A stretch of 9,669 bases of DNA from an uncultured Eubacteriales bacterium. Its GTDB lineage: Bacteria; Bacillota; Clostridia; Oscillospirales; Acutalibacteraceae. The notes under the pieces are model-generated. The model did not search any database. It was not told the DNA's origin and saw only the letters and a program-made list of their open reading frames with translations. Where the stretch lies: NCBI GenBank assembly GCA_948815685.1, contig CAQJOC010000035.1, positions 1-9,669 of the forward strand, written 5' to 3'. Numbering within the stretch: position 1 is the stretch's first letter; every line of letters begins with the position of its first letter. This document shows positions 1 to 5,976 of the stretch, piece by piece. A program made the translations under genes and the position numbers.

Positions 1-685
1 TCGCATCTGATTCAATTGTGGTATTGTGTGTGTAAACACGTTCGGGCGATGATTGCCACGTATTTCCTGAGTCGAAACTGTATGCTTGCATTGCTAAACT
101 ACTGTCTTCATCTTGAGCTTCGACCGTTAAAGTTACATCTTTATTTGTCCAAGTTTCAGCGTTGCCAGTTACTGATAAAATTTTTGGCAAATGTTTATCA
201 ATTTTTACAGTATAAGGAATGCTCAAATCCGAAATATTACCGGCATTATCGGCTACTCTTACAAATATTTTGTCCGTATAATCGCCGTGCTCTGTTACAG
301 TAAATGTTGGACTTCCCGACCATTCTACCTTCTCAAACGTCTCTCCGCCATCTATCGAGTATTCAAAATATGCAAGACCGCTTTGCGCATATTCGCTATC
401 GGAATCTTTATCCTTTAGATATAACTTTTAATTCAACATCATTATTAACCCATCTTGTCGGACAACCTTCCAATGTAGGAGTATGCGGATTAAGTTTATC
501 GATGTGATCTATAGTAATCTCCTGATCATATTTTGTAATATTTCCCGCCAATTAGCATTATCCGCAGCTCTTACCTCACCACATTCAAATATCGGTAAGG
601 CTGGGTTTAGCACAAATAACACTGTTAGCATAATCGCCACAGCTTTCTTAAACAACCACCTTTCTCTCTTTCTTGTCGAATTCAT
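1..685 (-). pseudogene. Secreted Ig-like repeat protein, 5' part, frameshifted, runs off window edge
   Basis: Reading the minus strand from an ATG at 685, preceded by a GAGGG ribosome binding site, gives a signal peptide: a basic start (NSTRKRERWLFKK), a hydrophobic core at about residues 15-33, and a likely cleavage site near VRA-AD (residues 38-42). This frame stops at a TAG at 511-509 after 58 codons. The next frame continues the protein (NITKYDQEITIDHIDKLNP...) until a TAA at 410-408. A third stretch, back in the original frame, stays open to position 1 and contains YFEYSIDGGETF, VRVADNAGNIS, YTVKIDK and WTNKDVTLTVEA. These are typical of Ig-like/OmpL47-type repeats in clostridial surface proteins. 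The first break fits an extra 8 bases (547-554) inside an expected ADNAGNIT motif, and the second fits one extra base near 410-418. Together they add 9 bases, so the frame is restored. The protein was probably exported and displayed or secreted; its ligand is unknown. It is most likely a pseudogene. Confidence 0.75.
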
Positions 686-753
686 TCGTAATCACCCTCT
701 TCGCTTTATCAGTTATTTATATAATTATCAAAATATTGTTGCTAATATTATTT

Positions 754-781
754 ATTATACTACTATATTATAAATTTACAA
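754..781 (-). promoter_or_regulatory. Candidate sigma-A promoter of the Ig-like gene
   Basis: On the minus strand TTGTAA (781-776) and TATAAT (759-754) are separated by 16 bases, which would give a leader of about 60 bases before the ATG at 685. The -10 box is perfect and the -35 box matches at four of six positions. The surrounding DNA is almost pure A/T, so chance matches are common here. Confidence 0.45.
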
Positions 782-785
782 TAGG

Positions 786-1228
786 CATATTTAATATATT
801 ATAATCGAAAATAAAAAATATCCAGTCTTTTTGACGATAAAAAAATACTGTCTTTACTTTTTTACATTATTGATAGTTTTGAAAATACTCCCGATGGTCA
901 ATCAGTCAAGTCAGTTTTTTGCTTTATATTATTTTGATGAAATTGACAGAATTATAAGGAAACACCGCATAATACACATCAATAATTTTCGAAATGCCAA
1001 AAGAAAGAGCCAAATAAAAAATTGTCTCACTTTTTACCATAATTATGCTATAATAGCAAACGAAATTAATCTGACAGAGGGGATATTGTCTATATCTTCT
1101 GTATGCACTATGGTTGAAAAAACACAAATAATTATTTAAATTATATTATATTGCAAAAATTATACTCAAAACTAAGTTAATATTTTTATATTTCTCAATT
1201 TTTTAGATACTATAAAGGATAGGATATA
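786..1228. other. Intergenic region between the divergent Ig-like gene and dusB
   Basis: I find no supportable gene here. An open frame on the plus strand (TTG at 831, end at 1139, 102 codons) has no ribosome binding site and no recognisable domain. The region holds candidate dusB promoter elements and an imperfect hairpin at 1074-1102. In that hairpin ACAGA pairs with TCTGT and GATAT with ATATC around a TGTCT loop, with a GGG/T internal bulge. No T-run follows, so it is not an intrinsic terminator; it would lie in the dusB leader if transcription starts near 1060. Confidence 0.5.
1046..1054 (+). promoter_or_regulatory. Candidate extended -10 promoter for dusB
   Basis: TGC followed by TATAAT (1049-1054) forms an extended -10 element with a perfect hexamer. 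No convincing -35 box lies 16-18 bases upstream, which extended -10 promoters tolerate. Transcription from here would give a leader of about 170 bases. A second, weaker possibility is TTGAAA at 1114-1119 with TAAATT at 1137-1142. Confidence 0.3.
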
Positions 1229-2236
1229 ATGCTTATAGGCAACTTAAAAATAAATGGCAAAGCTTTTCTTGCACCTATGGCAGGAATAACAGATCGGGCT
1301 TTTAGAGAACTTTGTTCTCTTTTTGGAGCAGCTGTTTTAACGAGCGAAATGATAAGTGTTAAGGGGTTAATCTATGGTGACAAAAAAACTTTTAGTCTGT
1401 TATCATCCCCAAAAAATGATTTAAAAAATGGGTTGAGAGATAAAAATGAAGGTATAAACAATTACAATACACCTTTTGCTATTCAGCTTTTCGGCTGTAA
1501 TCCGGATGATTTTGGAGAGGCTGCCAGAATTATATCTGAATTGGAACCGGATATAATCGATATAAATATGGGATGTCCTGCACCTAAAATTGTTAAATCA
1601 GGAGCAGGTGCATACTTAATGAAAGAGCCTGACCTTTGCGGAAAAATTGTAGAAGCTGTGAAAAAAAATTCAAAAATTCCGGTTACGGTTAAAATTCGTT
1701 CAGGTTTTGATGAAAATAATAAAAATGCCATAAAAGTTGCTAAAGAATGCGAATTTTATGGCGCTGATGCTATCACAGTTCATGGAAGAACAAGAGAACA
1801 GATGTATTCCGGAGAGGCTGATTTGGAAATTATAAAAAACGTCGTAAGCAGTGTAGATATTCCGGTAATAGGGAATGGGGATATTACAAGTTATAAAAAA
1901 GCTGAAAATATGATTAACTATACTGGTTGTAAAACTGTTGCTATAGGACGTGGTGCTTTGGGTAATCCGTGGATTTTTAAAAATATAAATCTAAAAAAAG
2001 ACCTTTTATATCCAAGCATTGAGGAAAAGATAAAATTGGCAAAATTTCATATAAATAAGATTATTATGTATAAAGGTGATAATATTGGTATAAAGGAGGC
2101 AAGAAAACATCTATCTTGGTATGTTAAAGGAATAAAAGGGGCAGCAGCTTTAAGAAATCAGATTTTTGAGATGAAAAATTTAAAAGATTTCAATATAATT
2201 TGCAACAATTTATTAAATATGAGGGATTATCAATAA
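1229..2236 (+). CDS. dusB: tRNA-dihydrouridine synthase B
   Basis: This FMN- and NADPH-dependent cytosolic enzyme reduces specific uridines in the tRNA D-loop to dihydrouridine. The 335-residue protein has the N-terminal FMN-site motif APMAGITDRAFR (residues 15-26). INMGCPAPKI follows at 112-121, with the catalytic Cys116 that protonates the uracil ring. VTVKIRSGF (152-160), ITVHGRTREQMYSGEAD (182-198), IGNGDIT (214-220) and IGRGALGNPWIF (239-250) complete the TIM-barrel FMN pocket. The C-terminal tRNA-binding helical domain includes ARKHLSWYVKG (291-301). The ATG at 1229 follows AAAGGA nine bases upstream. The length is slightly above the family norm because about 20 extra residues (roughly 61-81) sit between KTFSLLSS and PFAIQLFG, where homologues such as E. 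coli DusB have a short loop. The gene appears monocistronic, with no clear terminator after it. The B subfamily assignment rests on overall similarity to DusB and is fairly secure. Confidence 0.95.
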   Translation: MLIGNLKINGKAFLAPMAGITDRAFRELCSLFGAAVLTSEMISVKGLIYGDKKTFSLLSSPKNDLKNGLRDKNEGINNYNTPFAIQLFGCNPDDFGEAARIISELEPDIIDINMGCPAPKIVKSGAGAYLMKEPDLCGKIVEAVKKNSKIPVTVKIRSGFDENNKNAIKVAKECEFYGADAITVHGRTREQMYSGEADLEIIKNVVSSVDIPVIGNGDITSYKKAENMINYTGCKTVAIGRGALGNPWIFKNINLKKDLLYPSIEEKIKLAKFHINKIIMYKGDNIGIKEARKHLSWYVKGIKGAAALRNQIFEMKNLKDFNIICNNLLNMRDYQ

Positions 2237-2320
2237 AACTAGAAAAAATTATGGTAAGCTAATTTGAAAAATGTGAAACTAAAGCTTTATTATGGAATGG
2301 TATGGAACTAGAGTACGGGG

Positions 2321-2460
2321 TTTATAGTCAAACAACTTAAAAAGTAAACTAATGTTTCATAGAAAAAAGGGTATAATCGTCCCCAAAAACTTTTTCCCGG
2401 AACGTTTAGATAGATTCCAAAGAGGGAATTGTAATCCATCATTTACTTTTTTTAGACGTT
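2321..2460 (+). repeat. Interspersed intergenic repeat, copy 1 (boundaries approximate)
   Basis: The left end TTTATAGTCAAACAACTT (2321-2338) matches 5762-5779 at 16 of 18 positions, and both are followed by an A-run and a loosely alignable TGTTT. Further in, TAATCCAT (2432-2439) followed by TTTAGACGTTT corresponds to TAATCCAT then TTTAGACATTT at 5860-5876, in the same order, orientation and similar distance (111 versus 98 bases). I infer common descent with several indels. The function is unknown and no coding capacity is seen. Confidence 0.45.
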
Positions 2461-2688
2461 TTTGAGTTCCTTTTTTGTCATCACTTAAAAATGGAACAAA
2501 GAGAGTAAAAAAATATAAAATATACGGAAATTAGAATTTACGCTTTTAAAGTTATTTCGCTATAAACATATTGATCAAATGGTATATTATTATATATTTA
2601 ATTTTGTATGAAGTCTAATAAAGAAAAAAGTGATAGGTATTTCGAAAAGTAAGAAAATTTAGAGTCAGAAGTAAAGTAAGTCTCTCTT

Positions 2689-2810
2689 AGGGCCTGCTCA
2701 CACGGAAAACTTCATAGTAAAATTACTCCGTTTTTTTTGGGGGCATAAAGCGTACTTTTTTGAAGGTAAACTAAAACTTTATTTTAAAAAATTTCGTGTA
2801 AACGGACACT
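2689..2810. mobile_element. Putative MITE-like or insertion-sequence end remnant with degraded inverted termini
   Basis: The left end read inward (AGGGCCTGCTCACACG, 2689-2704) and the right end read inward on the other strand (AGTGTCCGTTTACACG, 2810-2795) agree at 11 of 16 positions, and four of the five differences are transitions. ACACG followed by AAA is shared. The interior of about 90 bases has no open frame. The ends resemble, from memory, termini of IS256-type (mutator) elements, but I see no convincing target-site duplication and no transposase. Degraded palindromic remnant is the safest description. Confidence 0.35.
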
Positions 2811-2871
2811 AGACAGTATCTAGCAATAAAAAAATTCCCGATTTTTATTTTTGAGTTTTTTGGAGAAAGCT

Positions 2872-2900
2872 TTGTTGTATTTTTGTAATTGTGATATAAT
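2872..2900 (+). promoter_or_regulatory. Promoter of the degV-family gene
   Basis: TTGTTG (2872-2877) is separated by exactly 17 bases from TATAAT (2895-2900), which is preceded by TGA and so also has the extended -10 dinucleotide. Transcription would begin near 2907, giving a short leader of about 34 bases that contains a strong GGAGGG ribosome binding site (2929-2934). This is the best promoter in the window. Confidence 0.65.
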
Positions 2901-2940
2901 ATTTTTTAATAAATATATTCAATGATCCGGAGGGAATAAC

Positions 2941-3777
2941 GTGAATAAAATTGCTTTAATTACAGATTCAGCTTGCGATTTATGCTGTGAAGTTGTCGAA
3001 AAATATAATATAAATGTGATTCCGTTAAGAATAAATTTTTCAGAAAAGTCCTTTAGAGATCGGGAAGATATTACACCTTTAGAGCTTTATGATATGATAA
3101 AAAACGAAATTCCAAAAACTTCACTACCTCTTGCAGAGGACGTTTATTCTGTTTTTCGCAAGTTGAAAGACTTTGATAAAGTTCTTTATATCGGAATATC
3201 TTCCGGTCTTTCCGGGACATATAATTTTATAAAATTGTTGGGCAAAGAAGTTTTTGGAGACAGGTTTTTCAGTTTTGATTCAAAGACTCTGTCAGGAGGG
3301 CAAGGTTTACTTGTAAAAAAGGCTGCACAGATGATTGAAAAAGGAAACACATTGGCAGATATTTTAGTAGAATTAAATATAATTAGGAGTAGAATGTTTG
3401 CTGAATTCATTGTGAAAGATATAACATATCTGATACAGGGAGGCAGAATTGGCAAGGTTGCAGGAACATTGGGAAGTTTGTTTAAAATTTGTCCAATAAT
3501 TAAGGTAAATGACGACGGAGTATATGAAACTGCGGGAAAATCTATTGGATTTGCTCGCTCGTTACAGCTTATGCTGAATCAATTACAAAGCAAATTCAAT
3601 GGGCTAAAAATAATTGTAGAAGTTGTACATGGGCTAGAAGAAAGTACAGCTAAAACAGTTTTAGATAAAATAAAACAATTTTCGAATGTAATACAGGAAT
3701 CAATTGTGCCTGTAACCGCTGTACTTGGGGTTCATACAGGCCCTGGTTTAATAGGAATTATAGCATATGAAGCTTAG
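2941..3777 (+). CDS. DegV family fatty-acid-binding protein (FakB-like)
   Basis: DegV/FakB proteins bind a single fatty acid in the cytosol; in FakA/FakB systems they present it to the FakA kinase for phosphorylation and entry into phospholipid synthesis. The 278-residue length is typical. Visible motifs are ITDSACDL (7-14), PKTSLPL (58-64), IGISSGLSGTYN (84-95), DSKTLSGGQG (113-122), YLIQGGRIGK (163-172) and GVHTGPGLIGI (263-273). By family comparison Thr60, Ser91 and His265 fall where FakB proteins contact the fatty-acid carboxylate. The GTG start at 2941 is six bases from GGAGGG, and the TDS strand would be lost with any later start. The gene has its own promoter and no cotranscribed neighbour, and no fakA (DAK2-domain kinase) is in the window. 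The lipid bound cannot be told from sequence. It converges on murF across a 526-base gap. Confidence 0.93.
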   Translation: MNKIALITDSACDLCCEVVEKYNINVIPLRINFSEKSFRDREDITPLELYDMIKNEIPKTSLPLAEDVYSVFRKLKDFDKVLYIGISSGLSGTYNFIKLLGKEVFGDRFFSFDSKTLSGGQGLLVKKAAQMIEKGNTLADILVELNIIRSRMFAEFIVKDITYLIQGGRIGKVAGTLGSLFKICPIIKVNDDGVYETAGKSIGFARSLQLMLNQLQSKFNGLKIIVEVVHGLEESTAKTVLDKIKQFSNVIQESIVPVTAVLGVHTGPGLIGIIAYEA

Positions 3778-3946
3778 ATTTATAGTAATATGCAAAAATA
3801 TTGCAAGTTTTCGCTGAAAGATAGATAAAGTCAAAATTATATAAATTTGGGGAATGTCAAATCTAGAATATGATGTTCGAAAATTAATAAATGTACTGGA
3901 ACTTAATTTGTATAAAATGCTTTTAAATATCATTTTTAATGAGGCT

Positions 3947-4037
3947 CAATTCTCTATTTTTAAAATTTATATGTCTACCTGAGTGGCACTTTCCAGATTT
4001 TAGATCGAATATACGATAAATGTATAAATAGGAATTG
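3947..4037. repeat. Imperfect inverted repeat, 13/12-base arms
   Basis: CAATTCTCTATTT (3947-3959) is the reverse complement of AAATAGGAATTG (4026-4037) except for one missing base. The arms are 66 bases apart. Inside lie the odd palindrome AGTGGCACT and ATCG-AATATA-CGAT. It could be a small palindromic element remnant; its function is unknown. Confidence 0.35.
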
Positions 4038-4112
4038 CTCTTTAGATTTACTGATATAGATATTCCCATTAAAGTAATATTAGGTTTAATAAAAAATCTG
4101 AGGCTGAAAAAA

Positions 4113-4169
4113 CTTCACAGCTCTATAAATGCCATTATTATCTGATTTTCATCTTATTATAGTGTGAAG
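4113..4169. repeat. Inverted repeat CTTCACA/TGTGAAG with an inner TATAA/TTATA arm
   Basis: CTTCACA (4113-4119) pairs perfectly with TGTGAAG (4163-4169), and TATAA (4124-4128) pairs with TTATA (4157-4161). The arms are interrupted by GCTC on one side and G on the other, and the loop is 28 bases. No T-tract follows on either strand, so an intrinsic terminator is unlikely. Confidence 0.35.
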
Positions 4170-4271
4170 GAAGGCTCTGTGTACTTCTCAACTTTATTAT
4201 ATAAGTTAAAAATGGTATAAAACTTTTTTGAATTTACATTTTTTAGGTTATTATACTATACCTTTAGTATC

Positions 4272-4299
4272 ACTTTTAAAAATTTACAGTCTTAAAAGT
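4272..4299 (-). terminator. Weak AT-rich hairpin just after murF, possible terminator
   Basis: An 8-base perfect inverted repeat ACTTTTAA/TTAAAAGT with a 12-base loop lies five bases past the murF stop. It has almost no GC and no clean T-run follows on the minus strand, so it is at best a weak terminator. Confidence 0.2.
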
Positions 4300-4303
4300 T
4301 TAT

Positions 4304-5683
4304 TCACAATTCAAGATTCTCTTTAAGGCTTGACACTATTTCATCCATGTGCATACTTCTTGAACCCTTTACTAAAACTTTATCACCGGGATTGAGGATA
4401 CTGTAAACGCACTTAGCTGTTTCGTCATTGTTATTACAGTGTATTGTTTTAATAGGCAACGCAGAATCGCTTGCCCCCTGGTTAATAAATTTTGCAAGTC
4501 TCCCGGTTGTTATTAAAATATCTATCCCTTCAACAGCTATATATTTTCCCAAATCATAATGAATTTTTTCTGTATTGCTTCCAAGTTCGAGCATATCCGA
4601 TATAACAGCAATATTTCTTCCTTTAGAATGAACAGCCCTTAATACAGCTAGTGCACTTTTTACCGAATCGGGACTTGCATTGTAGGAATCATCTATAATA
4701 GATATACCGTTTATATCTAAAATTTCTTGTCTCATTGAGACTCCTTTGTAATTTAAAAGTCCGGCTTTTATATCATCAAGATACATTCCCATATCAAGTG
4801 CAATCGATACGGCGGCGAGTGCGTTGTAAACATTGTGCATACCGATGCAGGGTATTACTAAATTCTCTTTAAAATCCGGAGCAACAAGGGCAAATTCTGT
4901 AGATTGTCCACAGGATAAAATATCTTCTGCTCGATATTGGTAAGGACCATTTAAACCAAAATATACTGTGTTTTTAAATTTATTTTTATCCAGTTTCGAT
5001 AAAAGCGGGCTATCTCCATTTAAAAAATATTTTCCCTCATAATTTTTTAAAATTTTTAATTTTTCTTCGCGTATATTTTCTTTAGTTTTTAAATTTTCTA
5101 TATGAGATATTCCTATATTAGTTATAACACCTATATCCGGTCTTGCAATATTAGATAGTTTTTCCATCTCTCCGAATTTACTTATACCCATTTCTGCAAC
5201 AATGACTTCATGATGTTTCTCTGCATCGAGTAAAGTTAACGGAAGACCGATTTGCCCATTATTGTTACCTTCGGTTTTTAAAACATCCATCTCAATCGAT
5301 AAAACCGAGGCTATCATTTCTTTAGTCGTTGTTTTACCTACGCTACCTGTAACACCTATTACGGGTATATTAAATCTTTTTTTGTAATTTTCCGCGATTT
5401 TTTGTAAAGCACATAATGTATCATTTACCCGTATTATAGTTTTATCTGAGACATCCGGAACTTCATGATTTACATCTATTAAAGAAGCCGTTGCACCATT
5501 TTCAAAGGCGTTGCTTATAAAAAAATGACCATCGGTATTTTCGCCGTTTAATGGAATAAACAGACTAAAATTTTTTATCTCTCTGCTGTCTATGCATACA
5601 GAACTTATATTGACCTCGTTACCTTCTGTTATAATTTCTCCATCGCACCATTTTACAATATCGTAAACACTTAAATTTTCCAT
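4304..5683 (-). CDS. murF: UDP-N-acetylmuramoyl-tripeptide--D-alanyl-D-alanine ligase
   Basis: MurF is the cytosolic ATP-dependent ligase that joins D-Ala-D-Ala to UDP-MurNAc-tripeptide, the last soluble step before MraY. The protein has 459 residues, the usual size. The N-terminal substrate domain includes ISSVCIDSREIK (26-37) and FIPLNGENTDGHFF (42-55). The central ATPase domain has the P-loop GVTGSVGKTTTKEM (110-123), NNNGQIGLPLTLL (140-152), AEMGISKFGEM (163-173) and NIGISHIE (189-196); REEKLK (205-210) is where Mur ligases carry a carbamylated lysine, probably Lys208. HNVYNALAA (283-291) leads into the C-terminal domain with IDDSYNASPDSVKSAL (330-345), ISDMLELG (361-368) and VKGSRSMHMDEIV (438-450). 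The ATG at 5683 follows AAAAGGGG by four bases. It lies 289 bases downstream of murE in the same direction but has its own candidate promoter, so it may be transcribed partly independently. Confidence 0.95.
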   Translation of the reverse strand: MENLSVYDIVKWCDGEIITEGNEVNISSVCIDSREIKNFSLFIPLNGENTDGHFFISNAFENGATASLIDVNHEVPDVSDKTIIRVNDTLCALQKIAENYKKRFNIPVIGVTGSVGKTTTKEMIASVLSIEMDVLKTEGNNNGQIGLPLTLLDAEKHHEVIVAEMGISKFGEMEKLSNIARPDIGVITNIGISHIENLKTKENIREEKLKILKNYEGKYFLNGDSPLLSKLDKNKFKNTVYFGLNGPYQYRAEDILSCGQSTEFALVAPDFKENLVIPCIGMHNVYNALAAVSIALDMGMYLDDIKAGLLNYKGVSMRQEILDINGISIIDDSYNASPDSVKSALAVLRAVHSKGRNIAVISDMLELGSNTEKIHYDLGKYIAVEGIDILITTGRLAKFINQGASDSALPIKTIHCNNNDETAKCVYSILNPGDKVLVKGSRSMHMDEIVSSLKENLEL

Positions 5684-5726
5684 AATACCCCTTTTCTTAA
5701 ATTTACATATTTTTATTTTTAATTTA

Positions 5727-5765
5727 TATTTCTGAATTGTATCTCTGAATTATATTTCTGATTTA
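5727..5765. repeat. 13-bp tandem repeat, three copies, in the murF promoter
   Basis: Units TATTTCTGAATTG (5727-5739), TATCTCTGAATTA (5740-5752) and TATTTCTGATTTA (5753-5765) are contiguous and differ by one to three bases. On the minus strand each unit boundary gives a -10-like hexamer: TATAAT (5754-5749), TACAAT (5741-5736) and TATAAA (5728-5723). Confidence 0.7.
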
Positions 5766-5776
5766 TGGTCAAACAA
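5749..5776 (-). promoter_or_regulatory. Candidate murF promoter
   Basis: On the minus strand TTGTTT (5776-5771) is separated by 16 bases from a perfect TATAAT (5754-5749), giving a leader of about 60 bases to the murF ATG. The -35 box lies inside the interspersed repeat copy and the -10 box straddles units two and three of the 13-bp tandem repeat. Confidence 0.5.
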
Positions 5777-5880
5777 TTTTAAAAACGAAATCAATAGTGT
5801 TTAAAGATTATAAAAAGTAAAATCAAACGAGATATATTGGTTTCTTCTTTGAAATTTTTTAATCCATTTAGACATTTGTT
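5762..5880 (+). repeat. Interspersed intergenic repeat, copy 2 (boundaries approximate)
   Basis: This is the partner of the copy at 2321-2460. TTTATGGTCAAACAATTT (5762-5779) opens it, and TAATCCATTTAGACATTTG (5860-5878) is the second conserved block. Between the blocks the alignment needs several indels. It fills much of the murE-murF gap and supplies the likely -35 element of the murF promoter. Confidence 0.45.
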
Positions 5881-5955
5881 CGGGAAACTGATGTTTTATC
5901 TTTCATTTAGATACCCCCAATTTAAAACTTTCTTATACAAAAAGCCCAATATCAG

Positions 5956-5976
5956 AAAAAACATAATGGCAATTAT
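5956..5976 (-). terminator. Weak stem plus T6 at the end of murE
   Basis: On the minus strand ATAAT-TGCC-ATTAT is followed by G and six T residues, and the stem overlaps the murE TAA stop. Five A/T pairs are too weak for efficient termination on their own, so readthrough into murF is expected. Confidence 0.25.

Larger units (their letters stand above)
2237..2940. other. 704-base intergenic region carrying repeat remnants
   Basis: There is no coding potential that I can support on either strand. The region contains one copy of an interspersed repeat (about 2321-2460), a 122-bp segment with degraded terminal inverted repeats (2689-2810), a small perfect inverted repeat CTAGA-N5-TCTAG (2809-2823), an AT-only inverted repeat AATAAAAA/TTTTTATT (2825-2849) and the degV promoter. 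An imperfect hairpin at about 2467-2497 (GTTCC plus a T-run pairing with an A-run plus GGAAC) has no T-run after it. The region looks like a graveyard of small mobile or repeat elements. Confidence 0.5.
3778..4303. other. Convergent intergenic region between degV and murF with nested inverted repeats
   Basis: No gene is supportable here. After the degV stop there is only a weak AT hairpin (AATAT/ATATT, about 3787-3802) without a T-tract. Two longer imperfect inverted repeats (3947-4037 and 4113-4169) and two short ones near the murF end (ATACTA/TAGTAT at 4253-4270 and ACTTTTAA/TTAAAAGT at 4272-4299) account for much of the structure. Confidence 0.5.

Noticed and set aside
406..420. Programmed ribosomal frameshift at AAAGGATAAAG in the Ig-like gene
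   Set aside because: There is no classical slippery heptamer and no downstream structure or internal ribosome binding site; a second lesion upstream makes decay the simpler explanation.
191..773. Several short plus-strand open frames at the left end
   Set aside because: The minus strand carries a signal peptide and Ig-like motifs across the same bases, so the plus-strand frames are shadows.
831..1139. 102-codon plus-strand open frame starting TTG with a hydrophobic N-terminus
   Set aside because: It has no ribosome binding site, a rare start codon, no recognisable domain and a composition like the surrounding AT-rich intergenic DNA.
2467..2497. Hairpin GTTCC...GGAAC as the dusB terminator
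   Set aside because: It is over 230 bases past the stop, has a mismatch in the stem and is followed by purines rather than T residues.
3821..3850. A third copy of the intergenic repeat (AAAGTCAAAATTAT)
   Set aside because: Only a few consecutive bases match, and the second conserved block TAATCCAT is absent downstream.
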